Shown: positions 1-8,932, counted from the stretch's first letter. The stretch: 44,999 nucleotides of DNA from Lachnoclostridium sp. (GCA_015057755.1 SVDR01000010.1:1-44999), one strand, 5' to 3'. The notes: generated from the sequence alone by a model not told the origin. Numbers and translations: made by a program.

Positions 1-2510
1 TCTTTTTCAATATTGAATACAACGATCTTATTGCCGGCTTTCTTGAATTCCGGAGAGATCATTGTCTTAGCATCTGCTACATTTACTGCGAAGGAAACAA
101 GTGTCGGCGGAACGTTTACTTCCTCGCCGCCTTCTTCCTTGAAGCTTCCGGACATACTGTCCTTACCGCCGATGGACGGAAGACCGAAACCGAGCTGAGC
201 GTCATAAGCACCAAGAAGTGCTGCGAACGGCTGACCCCAACGTGTCGGATCACTAGCCAGTCTCTTGAAGTACTCCTGGAAGGAGAAACGGATCTTCTTG
301 TAGTCGCCGCCTGCTGCAACGATCTTCGCGATGGAAGAAAGAACCGCATATACAGAACCGTGGTACGGGCTCCAGCTGGAAAGGTACGGATCGAAGCCAT
401 AGCTCATAAGAGTTACAGCATCGCACTTGCCTTCCAGTACCGGAAGTTTTGCCACCATAGTCTGGATCTCTGTCTGCTGGAACTTACCACCGTACGGCAT
501 CATAACGGTTGCAGAACCGATGGATGCATCGAAACGCTCAACAAGACCTTTCTGGGAACATACATTTAAGGAACCTAACATGTTCATCCATGTTTCCTTA
601 ACATCAGCGATCTCTTTCTTATCAAACGGTCTGCCCTCACGATTCGGAACCACGAGAGTAACATCAGCTTCCTGATGTGCACCGTTTGTATCAAGGAATG
701 CACGGCTGAGGTCAACGATTGTCTTACCTCTCCAGTTGATCACAAGGCGCGGGTTCTCTGTCACTTCTGCAACTGCAACAGCTTCAAGGTTTTCTTCTGC
801 TGCATAACCTAAGAATGCATCCACATCCTTCGGATCAAGCACAACTGCCATACGTTCCTGAGACTCAGAGATTGCAAGCTCTGTACCGTCAAGACCTGCG
901 TACTTCTTCGGAACTTTATCAAGGTCGATCTGAAGACCTGCTGCAAGCTCACCGATTGCTACGGATACACCGCCTGCACCAAAGTCATTACATTTCTTAA
1001 TTAATCTGGAAACTTCCGGTCTGCGGAACATTCTCTGAATCTTACGCTCAGTCGGCGCATTACCCTTCTGAACCTCTGCACCGCAAACTTCGATGGATTC
1101 CTCTGTGTGAACCTTGGAGGAACCTGTCGCACCACCGATACCGTCACGACCTGTACGTCCGCCAAGTAATACGATGATATCGCCCGGATCAGATGTCTCA
1201 CGGATTACATTTGCTCTCGGAGCCGCTGCCATAACAGCACCAACTTCCATTCTCTTTGCAACGTAGCCCGGATGATATAACTCTTTTACATAACCTGTCG
1301 CAAGACCGATCTGGTTACCGTAGGAGCTGTAACCGTGAGCAGCCTCAGTAACGATCTTTCTCTGCGGAAGTTTGCCCTTCATAGTCTCGCTTAAAGACTT
1401 TGTCGGGTCAGCTGCACCAGTGATACGCATCGCCTGGTATACATATGTACGACCGGAAAGCGGATCACGGATCGCACCGCCGAGACAAGTTGCAGCGCCG
1501 CCGAACGGCTCGATCTCTGTCGGGTGGTTGTGTGTCTCGTTCTTGAAGTTTACAAGCCACTCCTCTGTCTTACCGTCGATCTCAACCGGAACAACAATGG
1601 AGCATGCATTGATCTCTTCAGAAACCTCAAGGTCTTCTACCTTACCCTCTTTACGAAGTTTCTTCGCACCAAGGCAAGCTAAGTCCATAAGACAAACGAA
1701 TTTGTCATCTCTGCCTTTGTACATCTCCTGATGATCAGCAAGATATTTTGAGAATGTCTCTTCGATCGGCTTCTTGTAGTCACCCTCTGTGAAAGTGATG
1801 TTCTTAAGCTCTGTGGAGAATGTAGTATGACGGCAGTGGTCAGACCAGTATGTGTCAAGAACACGGATCTCTGTTACAGACGGATCACGGTGCTCTTCAT
1901 TCTTATAATAATTGTGGATGTGCTGGAAATCCTTAATTGTCATAGCGAGATTTAAGGATTTGTAAAGAGCCTCAAGCTCCTCATCGTTCATACCGATGAA
2001 GCCTTCAAAGATCGCAACATCAGCCGGAGTCTCGAATACAGTCACCAGCGTCTCCGGAATCTCTTCCATTGCTTCACGGGAGTCAACCGGGTTAATACAG
2101 AAGGACTTGATGGAAGCCACTTCTTCTGCTGTTAACTCACCGGAGATTACATATGTAGTAGCAGATTTAATAACCGGCTCTTCATTTTCATTTAACAGTT
2201 TTACACACTGCTCAGCAGAGTCTGCTCTCTGGTCGAACTGACCCGGAAGGTACTCTACGGAAAATACAGTGTCATTTGCCTCGTGCGGGAATGTTCCTTC
2301 GAACACCTCGTCTACCGGCGGCTCAGAGAAAATTGTAGCGAGAGCCTGTCCATAAGTGCCCTCGGAAATGTTTTCAACGTCATAACGGATCAGTACACGA
2401 ACTCCTGTTACACCGGAAATGCCAAGGTAGCTTTCGATCTCAGAACGGAGCTCTTTCGCCTGTACAGCAAATGCAGGCTTCTTTTCAACAAATACGCGCT
2501 TTACGCTCAT
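1..2510 (-). CDS. purL: Phosphoribosylformylglycinamidine synthase (PurL), C-terminus cut by window edge
   Basis: ATP-dependent conversion of FGAR to FGAM with glutamine as nitrogen donor, fourth step of purine synthesis, cytoplasmic. The frame stays open from the ATG at 2510 to the window edge, giving 836 residues. YWSDHCRHTT lies at about residues 221-230, the signature HNHPTEIEPFGGAA near 325-340, then GGRTGRDGIGGATGSSK and SIGGKDSMSG. This is the large single-chain form, usually about 1,250 residues with a C-terminal glutamine amidotransferase; that domain must lie outside the window. AAGGAGG precedes the start. The missing end is the window edge, not a truncation. Confidence 0.96.
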   Translation of the reverse strand, partial: MSVKRVFVEKKPAFAVQAKELRSEIESYLGISGVTGVRVLIRYDVENISEGTYGQALATIFSEPPVDEVFEGTFPHEANDTVFSVEYLPGQFDQRADSAEQCVKLLNENEEPVIKSATTYVISGELTAEEVASIKSFCINPVDSREAMEEIPETLVTVFETPADVAIFEGFIGMNDEELEALYKSLNLAMTIKDFQHIHNYYKNEEHRDPSVTEIRVLDTYWSDHCRHTTFSTELKNITFTEGDYKKPIEETFSKYLADHQEMYKGRDDKFVCLMDLACLGAKKLRKEGKVEDLEVSEEINACSIVVPVEIDGKTEEWLVNFKNETHNHPTEIEPFGGAATCLGGAIRDPLSGRTYVYQAMRITGAADPTKSLSETMKGKLPQRKIVTEAAHGYSSYGNQIGLATGYVKELYHPGYVAKRMEVGAVMAAAPRANVIRETSDPGDIIVLLGGRTGRDGIGGATGSSKVHTEESIEVCGAEVQKGNAPTERKIQRMFRRPEVSRLIKKCNDFGAGGVSVAIGELAAGLQIDLDKVPKKYAGLDGTELAISESQERMAVVLDPKDVDAFLGYAAEENLEAVAVAEVTENPRLVINWRGKTIVDLSRAFLDTNGAHQEADVTLVVPNREGRPFDKKEIADVKETWMNMLGSLNVCSQKGLVERFDASIGSATVMMPYGGKFQQTEIQTMVAKLPVLEGKCDAVTLMSYGFDPYLSSWSPYHGSVYAVLSSIAKIVAAGGDYKKIRFSFQEYFKRLASDPTRWGQPFAALLGAYDAQLGFGLPSIGGKDSMSGSFKEEGGEEVNVPPTLVSFAVNVADAKTMISPEFKKAGNKIVVFNIEK

Positions 2511-2586
2511 GTGTTTTCCTCCTTGTGTGCTTTACACATTGATTTATTAATTAGTGATACTGAAAAACCATATTGTTACATTTATC

Positions 2587-2616
2587 ATATTATCACAGGT
2601 TGTTTAAATTAGTAAA
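2587..2616 (-). promoter_or_regulatory. Candidate purL promoter
   Basis: On the minus strand TTTACT, 18 bases, then TAATAT preceded by TGA. The -35 box is weak and the region very AT-rich. I see no purine riboswitch in the roughly 75-base leader. Confidence 0.4.
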
Positions 2617-2661
2617 ATTAATATATTTAATCCTATTTATAATAATAACTAATTTATAAAT

Positions 2662-3252
2662 TTAACTCTGAAGCGCACGGTTCGCTTCACTGAGACTCAG
2701 TGCATCCATTGTCACCTTCATGATCTCACGCACCTCATCCTCTGTCATTTTCATGTATTCAGCCAGTTCTTCTAATTTCGGTTCACGGCCAAAACGCTCA
2801 GCAAGTTCCTTGGATACTTCCTGAAGAACATTGACGCGAGCCAGCATCTCTTCTTCGATGCTATTCTCAGAAGTCTGTTCCTTGATCACTTCCTCAAGGC
2901 GTACACAGATCCTGCTCTCAAGAAGCTTTTCAAAACCACCGTCAAATTCTTCATCCACTAACATCATCAGTTCCATGCTGGCTTCCTGGATCAAATCAGC
3001 CATCGGTACACCACGATTAATGTAGCCCTGTACATGCATCAGTGCATTTCTAAGGTTTCCTTCGATCAGACGCTCCCTGGCTCCTGCCACGCCTGCTTTC
3101 ACCTTACCAAGCAGTTCCACATTTTCAGCCGGTGTGCATGGCTGGATCGCAGCTAATTCTTCCATATATACTTTATAGATATCTTCTGTCTGCATTCCGT
3201 CCTCTTCAAGACCGTCCTGCTCGAATTCCATATCCTCATATTTATTTCCCAT
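2662..3252 (-). CDS. Sigma-70-like protein lacking region 4
   Basis: 196 residues. It aligns by eye with primary sigma factors: an N-terminal region 1.2-like part, then ARERLIEGNLRNALMHVQGY and RGVPMADLIQEASMELM matching regions 2.1-2.2 (RNA polymerase core binding), and a C-terminal part (LQEVSKELAERFGREPKLEEL) matching region 3. The -10-reading stretch normally like FSTYATWWIRQAI is replaced by KLLESRICVRLEEV, without the aromatic and tryptophan residues, and there is no region 4. I therefore call it sigma-like rather than a working sigma factor. The open frame begins at 3270, but AAGGAG lies between that ATG and the one at 3252, so I use 3252. It is divergent from the LysR gene. Confidence 0.75.
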   Translation of the reverse strand: MGNKYEDMEFEQDGLEEDGMQTEDIYKVYMEELAAIQPCTPAENVELLGKVKAGVAGARERLIEGNLRNALMHVQGYINRGVPMADLIQEASMELMMLVDEEFDGGFEKLLESRICVRLEEVIKEQTSENSIEEEMLARVNVLQEVSKELAERFGREPKLEELAEYMKMTEDEVREIMKVTMDALSLSEANRALQS

Positions 3253-3285
3253 ATTGATCACTCCTTGCATTCTTTTCCAACTTCT

Positions 3286-3313
3286 AATATAACATAATTT
3301 CCCCTCTTTTCAA
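3286..3313 (-). promoter_or_regulatory. Promoter of the sigma-like gene
   Basis: Minus strand TTGAAA, 16 bases, TATATT with a TGT extension. Its -35 box overlaps the -35 box of the divergent lysR promoter. Confidence 0.6.
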
Positions 3314-3335
3314 ACGATAATTCCTATGATAAAAT
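3307..3335 (+). promoter_or_regulatory. Promoter of the LysR-family gene
   Basis: TTTTCA, 17 bases, TAAAAT with a TGA extension; the ATG follows 29 bases downstream behind AAGGAGG. Confidence 0.6.
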
Positions 3336-3363
3336 GAATTTGTTTTTATAAGGAGGTCTTATT

Positions 3364-4242
3364 ATGGATGTTAATTATGAATTATATAAGGTTTTCTATT
3401 ATGTAGCACGCACATTAAGCTTTTCTGAAGCATCCAAGCAGCTCTATATATCCCAGTCCGCAGTCAGCCAGTCTATCAAAGTTCTGGAAAAAAAGCTGGG
3501 CCAGAGCCTCTTTATCCGAAGTACGAAACGCGTACAGTTAACTCCGGAAGGCGAAATTCTGTTTAAACATATTGAACCGGCGATGAATCTCATACGTCAA
3601 GGTGAGAACCAGCTTCTCGAAGCAAACACGTTAAACGGCGGTCAGCTCCGAATTGCAGCAAGCGACACGATCTGCCGTTATTTTCTGGTTCCCTATTTAA
3701 ATAAATTTCACAGGGATCATCCGAATGTCCATATTAAAGTTACCAACTCCACATCCATCGACTGTGCCCATATTTTAGAAACCGGGCAAGTGGACTTTGT
3801 AATCAGTAACTTCCCAAACTCCGGACTTTCCAATGTCAATAATATCCGCACGATAAAAGAATTCCACGATATTTTCGTGGCAAATTCCAAATACTTTCCG
3901 CTTCGAAACAAAACGCTTTCCCTGCATGATCTGTTAAGTTATCCGATCATGATGCTGGACAGAAAAAGTACCACCAGTGAGTTTCTGCATTCCATCTTCC
4001 AGAAATCTCATTTAGATCTTGTTCCGGAAATCGAACTCAGCAGCAATGACCTCCTGATCGACCTTGCAAGAATCGGTCTCGGTATCGCCTTTGTTCCGGA
4101 TTTCTGCATCCCGGAAGGCGAACGTGAATTGTTCGCTCTGAAACTAAATGAAGAGCTTCCTTCCAGAAAACTAGTCGTTGCATACAATGAAGCCCTTCCA
4201 ATCTCGCAAGCCGCAAAACATTTTATGGATATCCTGTTTTAG
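3364..4242 (+). CDS. LysR-family transcriptional regulator
   Basis: 292 residues, the usual length for LysR proteins. The winged helix-turn-helix covers about residues 1-60 (ASKQLYISQSAVSQSIKVLE, then KRVQLTPEGE); the rest is a periplasmic-binding-like effector domain starting near residue 90. Such proteins bind DNA as tetramers and respond to a small molecule; the ligand cannot be told here. It is divergent from the sigma-like gene with overlapping promoters, so control of that gene or itself is the simplest guess. Strong AAGGAGG ribosome site. The stop codon lies in the loop of a terminator hairpin. Confidence 0.9.
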   Translation: MDVNYELYKVFYYVARTLSFSEASKQLYISQSAVSQSIKVLEKKLGQSLFIRSTKRVQLTPEGEILFKHIEPAMNLIRQGENQLLEANTLNGGQLRIAASDTICRYFLVPYLNKFHRDHPNVHIKVTNSTSIDCAHILETGQVDFVISNFPNSGLSNVNNIRTIKEFHDIFVANSKYFPLRNKTLSLHDLLSYPIMMLDRKSTTSEFLHSIFQKSHLDLVPEIELSSNDLLIDLARIGLGIAFVPDFCIPEGERELFALKLNEELPSRKLVVAYNEALPISQAAKHFMDILF

Positions 4243-4254
4243 CAGGATATCCAT
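4225..4254. terminator. Two-way terminator between lysR and the helicase gene
   Basis: 12-bp perfect stem ATGGATATCCTG / CAGGATATCCAT with a six-base loop, T-rich on both sides. The lysR stop codon is in the loop, and the convergent gene's stop codon is two bases beyond the stem. Confidence 0.85.
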
Positions 4255-4255
4255 T

Positions 4256-6613
4256 TTATTTTCTTGAGCTCCAGAAATCTGAAATACACTGAGCCACATT
4301 ATTTTGGTTTACCATATGATAATGCTCCCATTCCCGTGGAAAGAGTTCCAGATAATCTCTTCTAAGGAAACGGTCATCTAACAGCAAGATCACGCCTTCA
4401 TCTTCGCTGGTGCGGATTACACGTCCGGCTGCCTGCAGCACTTTGTTCATTCCCGGATACTGATAAGCAAAATCAAAGCCGCGCTCCTCTGTCTCTTCAA
4501 AGTATCCTTTCAGAATCTCCTGTTCTACGCAGACCATTGGAAGCCCTGTTCCAACAATGATAACACCGATCAGACGCTCTTCTTTTAAGTCAATGCCTTC
4601 CGAGAACACGCCTCCCATAACACAAAATGCAGCCAGGGAATGCTCACGTTCTCTGTCAAATTCTTCTAAAAACTCTCTGCGCTCCGCTTCACCCATTCCT
4701 TGTCCCTGAACAATCAGATCTGCCTGCAGCGGCTCCTCATCCAGAATCGCCTCAACTTCAGCCATATACTGATAGGACGGAAAAAATACCATATAATTTC
4801 CCTTTTTTCCTTCTGCAACCGTGCGGATATAATCAGCAACCTTGCGAAACTCCGTCTGTATTCTTCTCGTATATCGGCTGCTCACATCCGTTGCCACCAT
4901 GAGCAGACGTTTCTCCTCTTCAAACGGAGAATTGGCATATACTGCGTAATCCTCCTCATTGCCGGACAGCAGCGTCTTATAATATTTGATCGGCAGCAAG
5001 GTTGCGGAAAACAAAATCGTACTGCTTCCCTGTCCCATGCACTGGGAAAGAATTCTCGCCGGATTTACACAAAGCATACGCACCTGAAAATAAGAACTTC
5101 CAATATTTTCCGCATAGATCCGGTAATGATCGTCCAGCTGCTCATACACATTCAGGAAATCTCTCAGACAAAAATAAAAATCCAGTACTGTATCTCTTCC
5201 GTCAAAGTCCGGAAAATCCTCCATAAACTTTTCCATCTCCGTGAACACGCTCATAATACTGGCTGCCAGTCCGGTAATATCTTCCAAGATTTCCCATTCT
5301 TCACATTCTCTCTTCATATTTAAAAGGATCTTATTACACTTCTCCAGCTGCTTTTCCAGCTTAGAAGACTTCCCTTTTATTATTCGCTTGACCTCCAGCA
5401 CATCTTCTTTCACAATATGAGCACTGTACATCTCCCGCGCTCTGGAAACCAGATTGTGGGCCTCATCGATCAAAAACAGATACTCTCCTTTATTTCCATC
5501 TGCAAAATACCGTTTCAGGCGGACATTCGGATCAAACACATAGTTATAATCACAGATAATCCCATCGGTCCAGTTGGAAATATCAAGGCAGAATTCGAAC
5601 GGACAGACCTGATATCGCTCTGCGTATTCTAATATCTTCTCCCTCGTCATCTCCTGTTCCAGATGCAGGATATCAAAAACAGCTTCATTGACACGGTCAA
5701 AATGTCCTTTGGCATACGGACATGCATCCGGATTGCACTCTGTCTTCTCCATCGGACAAAGCTTTTCTTTCGCGGTAATCGTCACAGAACTGAAAACCAG
5801 TCCTTTTTCCCGCAAGATCCGCAGGGATTCCTCCGCAACCGTTCTGGTAATCGTTTTGGCAGTGAGATAAAACAGCTTTTCTCCCTTTCCTTCTCCGATT
5901 GCCTTTACGGAAGGGAACACGGTACTAAGGGTCTTTCCGATTCCGGTCGGAGCCTGAATAAACAGCTTCTTTCCTCGCACGATCGTCTTATAGACCGAAA
6001 CAACCAGATCTCGCTGTCCTTCCCGATACGGATATGGAAATTCCAGACCGCGGATGGATTCATTTCTTACCAGTTCATGATGATACTGATATCTGGCCCA
6101 CTTAAAATACTCGTGAACCACACTCTTAAACCATTGTTCCAGTTCTTCTTTGGAACGGTCCACATGAAACCGCTTCACTTCCTCCGTTTCCAGGTTGGCG
6201 TACGTAATCTGCAACCGCACTCCATCCAACGCTTTATCACAACAATAAAAATAGCCGTAACACATCGCCTGAGCCAGATGAACCATGATCGGTTCCTCCA
6301 AACGCGAAACATCCATGTACATCCCCTTGATCTCGTCAATGGTTACGATTCCACTTTCCTCAAGAATACCGTCTGCCCGGCCTTCTACAAGCAGCGTGAT
6401 CTCCTGCTCCTCATCTTCCACTGTATGTTTTAGCGGTACCTCTGCGCGATAGTTCGCACCCATACGCTTCTGGATCTTCCGATGGATTCGCCCTCCGGCC
6501 AGCATCGCTTCCTTCTGGGCTCCGGCCGAATGGCGGTTGTCGATATCTCCGGAGCGCAGAACAAACTCCACCAGATTGCGTACGGAAATACGGACCAGAC
6601 GCTTTTCTGCCAT
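4256..6613 (-). CDS. RecB-like nuclease fused to an XPD/DinG-type DNA helicase
   Basis: 785 residues. Residues about 35-150 carry PD-(D/E)XK nuclease motifs: GGRIHRKIQ (H44), EGRADGI (D81), IDEIKG (E94, K96) and HLAQAMCYGY (Q115), as in Cas4/RecB nucleases. A superfamily 2 helicase follows: APTGIGKT (K227); C286, C293 and C298 with C337 and C342, fitting the Fe-S cluster of XPD/DinG enzymes; LIDEAHNL; and a C-terminal motif QAAGRVIRT. It probably unwinds and cuts branched or damaged DNA in the cytoplasm. The open frame begins at 6640, but AAAGGAGG sits just before the ATG at 6613. It has its own promoter and a shared terminator, so it appears monocistronic. Confidence 0.85.
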   Translation of the reverse strand: MAEKRLVRISVRNLVEFVLRSGDIDNRHSAGAQKEAMLAGGRIHRKIQKRMGANYRAEVPLKHTVEDEEQEITLLVEGRADGILEESGIVTIDEIKGMYMDVSRLEEPIMVHLAQAMCYGYFYCCDKALDGVRLQITYANLETEEVKRFHVDRSKEELEQWFKSVVHEYFKWARYQYHHELVRNESIRGLEFPYPYREGQRDLVVSVYKTIVRGKKLFIQAPTGIGKTLSTVFPSVKAIGEGKGEKLFYLTAKTITRTVAEESLRILREKGLVFSSVTITAKEKLCPMEKTECNPDACPYAKGHFDRVNEAVFDILHLEQEMTREKILEYAERYQVCPFEFCLDISNWTDGIICDYNYVFDPNVRLKRYFADGNKGEYLFLIDEAHNLVSRAREMYSAHIVKEDVLEVKRIIKGKSSKLEKQLEKCNKILLNMKRECEEWEILEDITGLAASIMSVFTEMEKFMEDFPDFDGRDTVLDFYFCLRDFLNVYEQLDDHYRIYAENIGSSYFQVRMLCVNPARILSQCMGQGSSTILFSATLLPIKYYKTLLSGNEEDYAVYANSPFEEEKRLLMVATDVSSRYTRRIQTEFRKVADYIRTVAEGKKGNYMVFFPSYQYMAEVEAILDEEPLQADLIVQGQGMGEAERREFLEEFDREREHSLAAFCVMGGVFSEGIDLKEERLIGVIIVGTGLPMVCVEQEILKGYFEETEERGFDFAYQYPGMNKVLQAAGRVIRTSEDEGVILLLDDRFLRRDYLELFPREWEHYHMVNQNNVAQCISDFWSSRK

Positions 6614-6651
6614 GTTCTGCACCTCCTTTTTCTTAATCAAATTATTTTCTT

Positions 6652-6660
6652 ATTATATCA
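6652..6660 (-). promoter_or_regulatory. Extended -10 box of the helicase gene
   Basis: TGATATAAT on the minus strand, about 40 bases before the start; no good -35 box. Confidence 0.5.
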
Positions 6661-6675
6661 TTCATACTTCATCTG

Positions 6676-6684
6676 TGCTATAAT
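6676..6684 (+). promoter_or_regulatory. Extended -10 box of the FMN split-barrel gene
   Basis: TGCTATAAT, about 40 bases before the ATG at 6723; the -35 box is weak. Confidence 0.55.
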
Positions 6685-6722
6685 TTTTCTATCAAACCTA
6701 AGCAATACAAGGAGGACAAACT

Positions 6723-7199
6723 ATGTTCAGAGCACTCGTTAGAAAAAATAAGCAGCTTTCCACCGAAAGCTGTATCGAAGTATTAAAAAATGAAACACGC
6801 GGCGTACTGTCCGTTCTCGGTGACGACGACTATCCGTACGGAACACCTATGAACTTCTGGTACAACGAAGAAGACGGCAACATTTATTTCCACTGCGGAA
6901 ACATCGGTCACCGTTTAGAAGCACTGCAGAAACACAACAAAGTTTCCTTCTGCGTTTTTGACCAGGGATATAAAGAGGAAAATGAATGGGCTTACAAAGT
7001 GAAAAGTGTCATCATTTTCGGCAAGATCGAGATCATCGATGATATGGAGCAGATTACTGATATCGTGACAAAACTCAGTTATCGTTTTGTTCAGGACGAT
7101 GAATATATTAAAGAAGAAATCCGCCTCCACGGTCACAGAACTCTTCTTATGAAACTGGCTCCGGAGCATATGTGCGGAAAACTGGTTACAGAATCTTAA
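6723..7199 (+). CDS. Pyridoxamine 5'-phosphate oxidase-like FMN-binding protein (NimA-like)
   Basis: 158 residues with the flavin split-barrel pattern: TRGVLSVLGDDDYPYGTPMN, then NIYFHCGNIGHRLEAL and VSFCVFD, ending in a histidine-containing tail. Proteins of this COG3467 group bind FMN or heme; some reduce 5-nitroimidazoles, but most have no tested substrate, so I do not claim drug resistance. AAGGAGG stands seven bases before the ATG. It has its own promoter and terminator. Confidence 0.82.
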   Translation: MFRALVRKNKQLSTESCIEVLKNETRGVLSVLGDDDYPYGTPMNFWYNEEDGNIYFHCGNIGHRLEALQKHNKVSFCVFDQGYKEENEWAYKVKSVIIFGKIEIIDDMEQITDIVTKLSYRFVQDDEYIKEEIRLHGHRTLLMKLAPEHMCGKLVTES

Positions 7200-7210
7200 T
7201 AAACATCAGA

Positions 7211-7244
7211 AAAGACGCCATCGGATTTCCCCTTTGGCGTCTTT
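7211..7244. terminator. Terminator between the FMN protein and the HPr-like gene
   Basis: Stem AAAGACGCC / GGCGTCTTT with a 16-base loop; T-rich on the plus side and a short T run on the minus side, so it may serve both convergent genes. Confidence 0.75.
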
Positions 7245-7295
7245 CTTGTTTCTTTGAGATTTGTTTGCTTTACGCTTTGTTTTTGATTTTCTTTT

Positions 7296-7544
7296 TTATG
7301 CCACAGCAGTAATCTTTGCTGCATCTTTTGCATCCAGAATTTCCTCTAACGCTCTGTCATTTCCATCATACTCTACAGTCAGCGCCTTAGATAAGTCTAA
7401 GCTTAATACTCCTAAAACGGATTTTGCATCAACAACCAACTGGTTGTAGAAAATGTTAACATCAAAATCGCACTCACCAGCAACTGTTACAAACTCTTTC
7501 ACATCGAGGATGCTTGTGAGTTTGATCTTTCTCTGTTTTTTCAT
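7296..7544 (-). CDS. HPr-like protein without the phosphorylatable histidine
   Basis: 82 residues. The second half fits HPr of the sugar phosphotransferase system: VDAKSVLGVLSLDLSKAL corresponds to the Ser46 regulatory site (here Ser42), and FDVNIFYN to the strand before it. The segment that in HPr reads GxHARPA with the catalytic His15 is shortened and replaced by SILDVKEFV, so it cannot take phosphate from EI at that position. By analogy with Crh, which also lacks His15, a regulatory role through Ser phosphorylation is possible. AAGGAGA ribosome site and its own strong promoter. Confidence 0.78.
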   Translation of the reverse strand: MKKQRKIKLTSILDVKEFVTVAGECDFDVNIFYNQLVVDAKSVLGVLSLDLSKALTVEYDGNDRALEEILDAKDAAKITAVA

Positions 7545-7597
7545 TTTTTGTGTGTCTCCTTTTGCGGATAAAAGCTGTCGTTCTTCTAGTCAATTGT

Positions 7598-7627
7598 TTT
7601 ATACCATTTTTACCCACCAAAAGTCAA
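7598..7627 (-). promoter_or_regulatory. Promoter of the HPr-like gene
   Basis: TTGACT, 18 bases, TATAAA with a TGG extension on the minus strand. I saw no clear CcpA cre site. Confidence 0.7.
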
Positions 7628-7730
7628 CGGACACATTCCACCATCTTTTTGGTTTTTAGAGAAAGTTTTTGTTAATTTTATTCAAAAAACACGCTGAACA
7701 GGCTATCTGACACCGGTTTCAGAAGTCATA

Positions 7731-8849
7731 TTAACCAATCGCACTGCGGATATCTGTGTATTCGTAACAATCGAAGCTGTCAGCTACGTTCTTACATGTC
7801 AGTTTACCGTCGTAAGTATTGATCGCAGAATAGATCACATCATTATCCTTGCATGCCTGTTCTAATCCTTTATTAGCAATCTGCAGACCGTAAGACAGTG
7901 TTGCATTTGTCAGTGCGATCGTGGAAGTTCTCGGAACTGCACCAGGCATATTGCCTACACAGTAATGAACTACTCCGTCCTCAATATAGATCGGATCATC
8001 ATGATAAGTTACCTTTGTAGATTCGCCGCAGCCTCCCTGATCAACAGCTACATCCACAAATACAGAACCCGGCTTCATCTCTTTCAGATATTTCTTTTTA
8101 AAGATCTTCGGAGCTGCCTTGCCCGGGATCAGAACAGAACCTACAACTAAATCAGCATCTTTTACTGCCTTCTCGATATTGGCATCCGTAGAAACCAGTG
8201 TCTGGATCCTTGCACCAAAGATATCATCCAGATAAGCAAGTCTCTTTAAATTGATGTCAATAATTGTAACATTGGCGCCCATACCAACCGCGATCTTGCA
8301 TGCGTTTGTACCAACTGTACCGCCGCCGAGGATCACAACGTTTGCCTTCGGAGTGCCCGGAACACCTGCAAGAAGAACACCGGAACCTCCAAAAATCTTC
8401 TCTAAATACTTTGCACCTTCCTGAATGCTCAGGCGGCCTGCGATCTGACTCATCGGAGCAAGAAGCGGAATGCTGCCGTCGCGTTCGATCAGAGTCTCAT
8501 AGGCAACGCCTTTTACCTTACCGTTTAACAGTGCATCTGTCTGCGGTTTGTCAGCTGCCAGATGAAGATATGTATACAGGATCAGACCATCGTGAAAAAG
8601 AGGATACTCCTCCTCTAACGGCTCTTTTACCTTAACCATCATCTCAACTGCATCCCAGACATCCTTTGCGTTGTCCACCATGATCGCGCCTGCTGCTGCA
8701 TATTCTTCATCCATAAATCCAGAACCAACACCGGCGCCATTCTCAATATATACTTCGTGACCCGCGCTTACGTAGCTCTTCACGTTATCCGGAGTCATAC
8801 CAACACGGAACTCATTATTTTTAATTTCTTTCACACAACCAACTTTCAT
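7731..8849 (-). CDS. ald: Alanine dehydrogenase
   Basis: 372 residues, normal for the family. It interconverts L-alanine and pyruvate plus ammonia with NAD. N-terminal KEIKNNEFRVGMTP; dinucleotide-binding VILGGGTVGTNACKIAVGMG; DVAVDQGGCGESTK and YCVGNMPGAVPRTST are family landmarks. The open frame extends to 8879, but GGAGG stands just before the ATG at 8849. A single-gene unit behind a strong promoter. Confidence 0.95.
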   Translation of the reverse strand: MKVGCVKEIKNNEFRVGMTPDNVKSYVSAGHEVYIENGAGVGSGFMDEEYAAAGAIMVDNAKDVWDAVEMMVKVKEPLEEEYPLFHDGLILYTYLHLAADKPQTDALLNGKVKGVAYETLIERDGSIPLLAPMSQIAGRLSIQEGAKYLEKIFGGSGVLLAGVPGTPKANVVILGGGTVGTNACKIAVGMGANVTIIDINLKRLAYLDDIFGARIQTLVSTDANIEKAVKDADLVVGSVLIPGKAAPKIFKKKYLKEMKPGSVFVDVAVDQGGCGESTKVTYHDDPIYIEDGVVHYCVGNMPGAVPRTSTIALTNATLSYGLQIANKGLEQACKDNDVIYSAINTYDGKLTCKNVADSFDCYEYTDIRSAIG

Positions 8850-8903
8850 AATATTTCCTCCATTTTTGTGTGTTATCATTTTAACACTTTAATTATTGAA
8901 AAT

Positions 8904-8932
8904 ATAATAACAGAAGTCTGTTGATTCGTCAA
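8904..8932 (-). promoter_or_regulatory. ald promoter with an inverted repeat over the -35 box
   Basis: TTGACG, 17 bases, TATTAT with a TGT extension. The palindrome GTTGATTCGTCAAC (8920-8933) covers the -35 box and could be an operator. Confidence 0.7.

Noticed and set aside
5663..6433. Plus-strand open frame of 256 codons
   Set aside because: Antisense to the helicase gene, low-complexity composition typical of a shadow frame, no start signal.
6723..7199. Nitroimidazole-resistance gene
   Set aside because: The protein is NimA-like only at family level; the fold is shared by many proteins without such activity.
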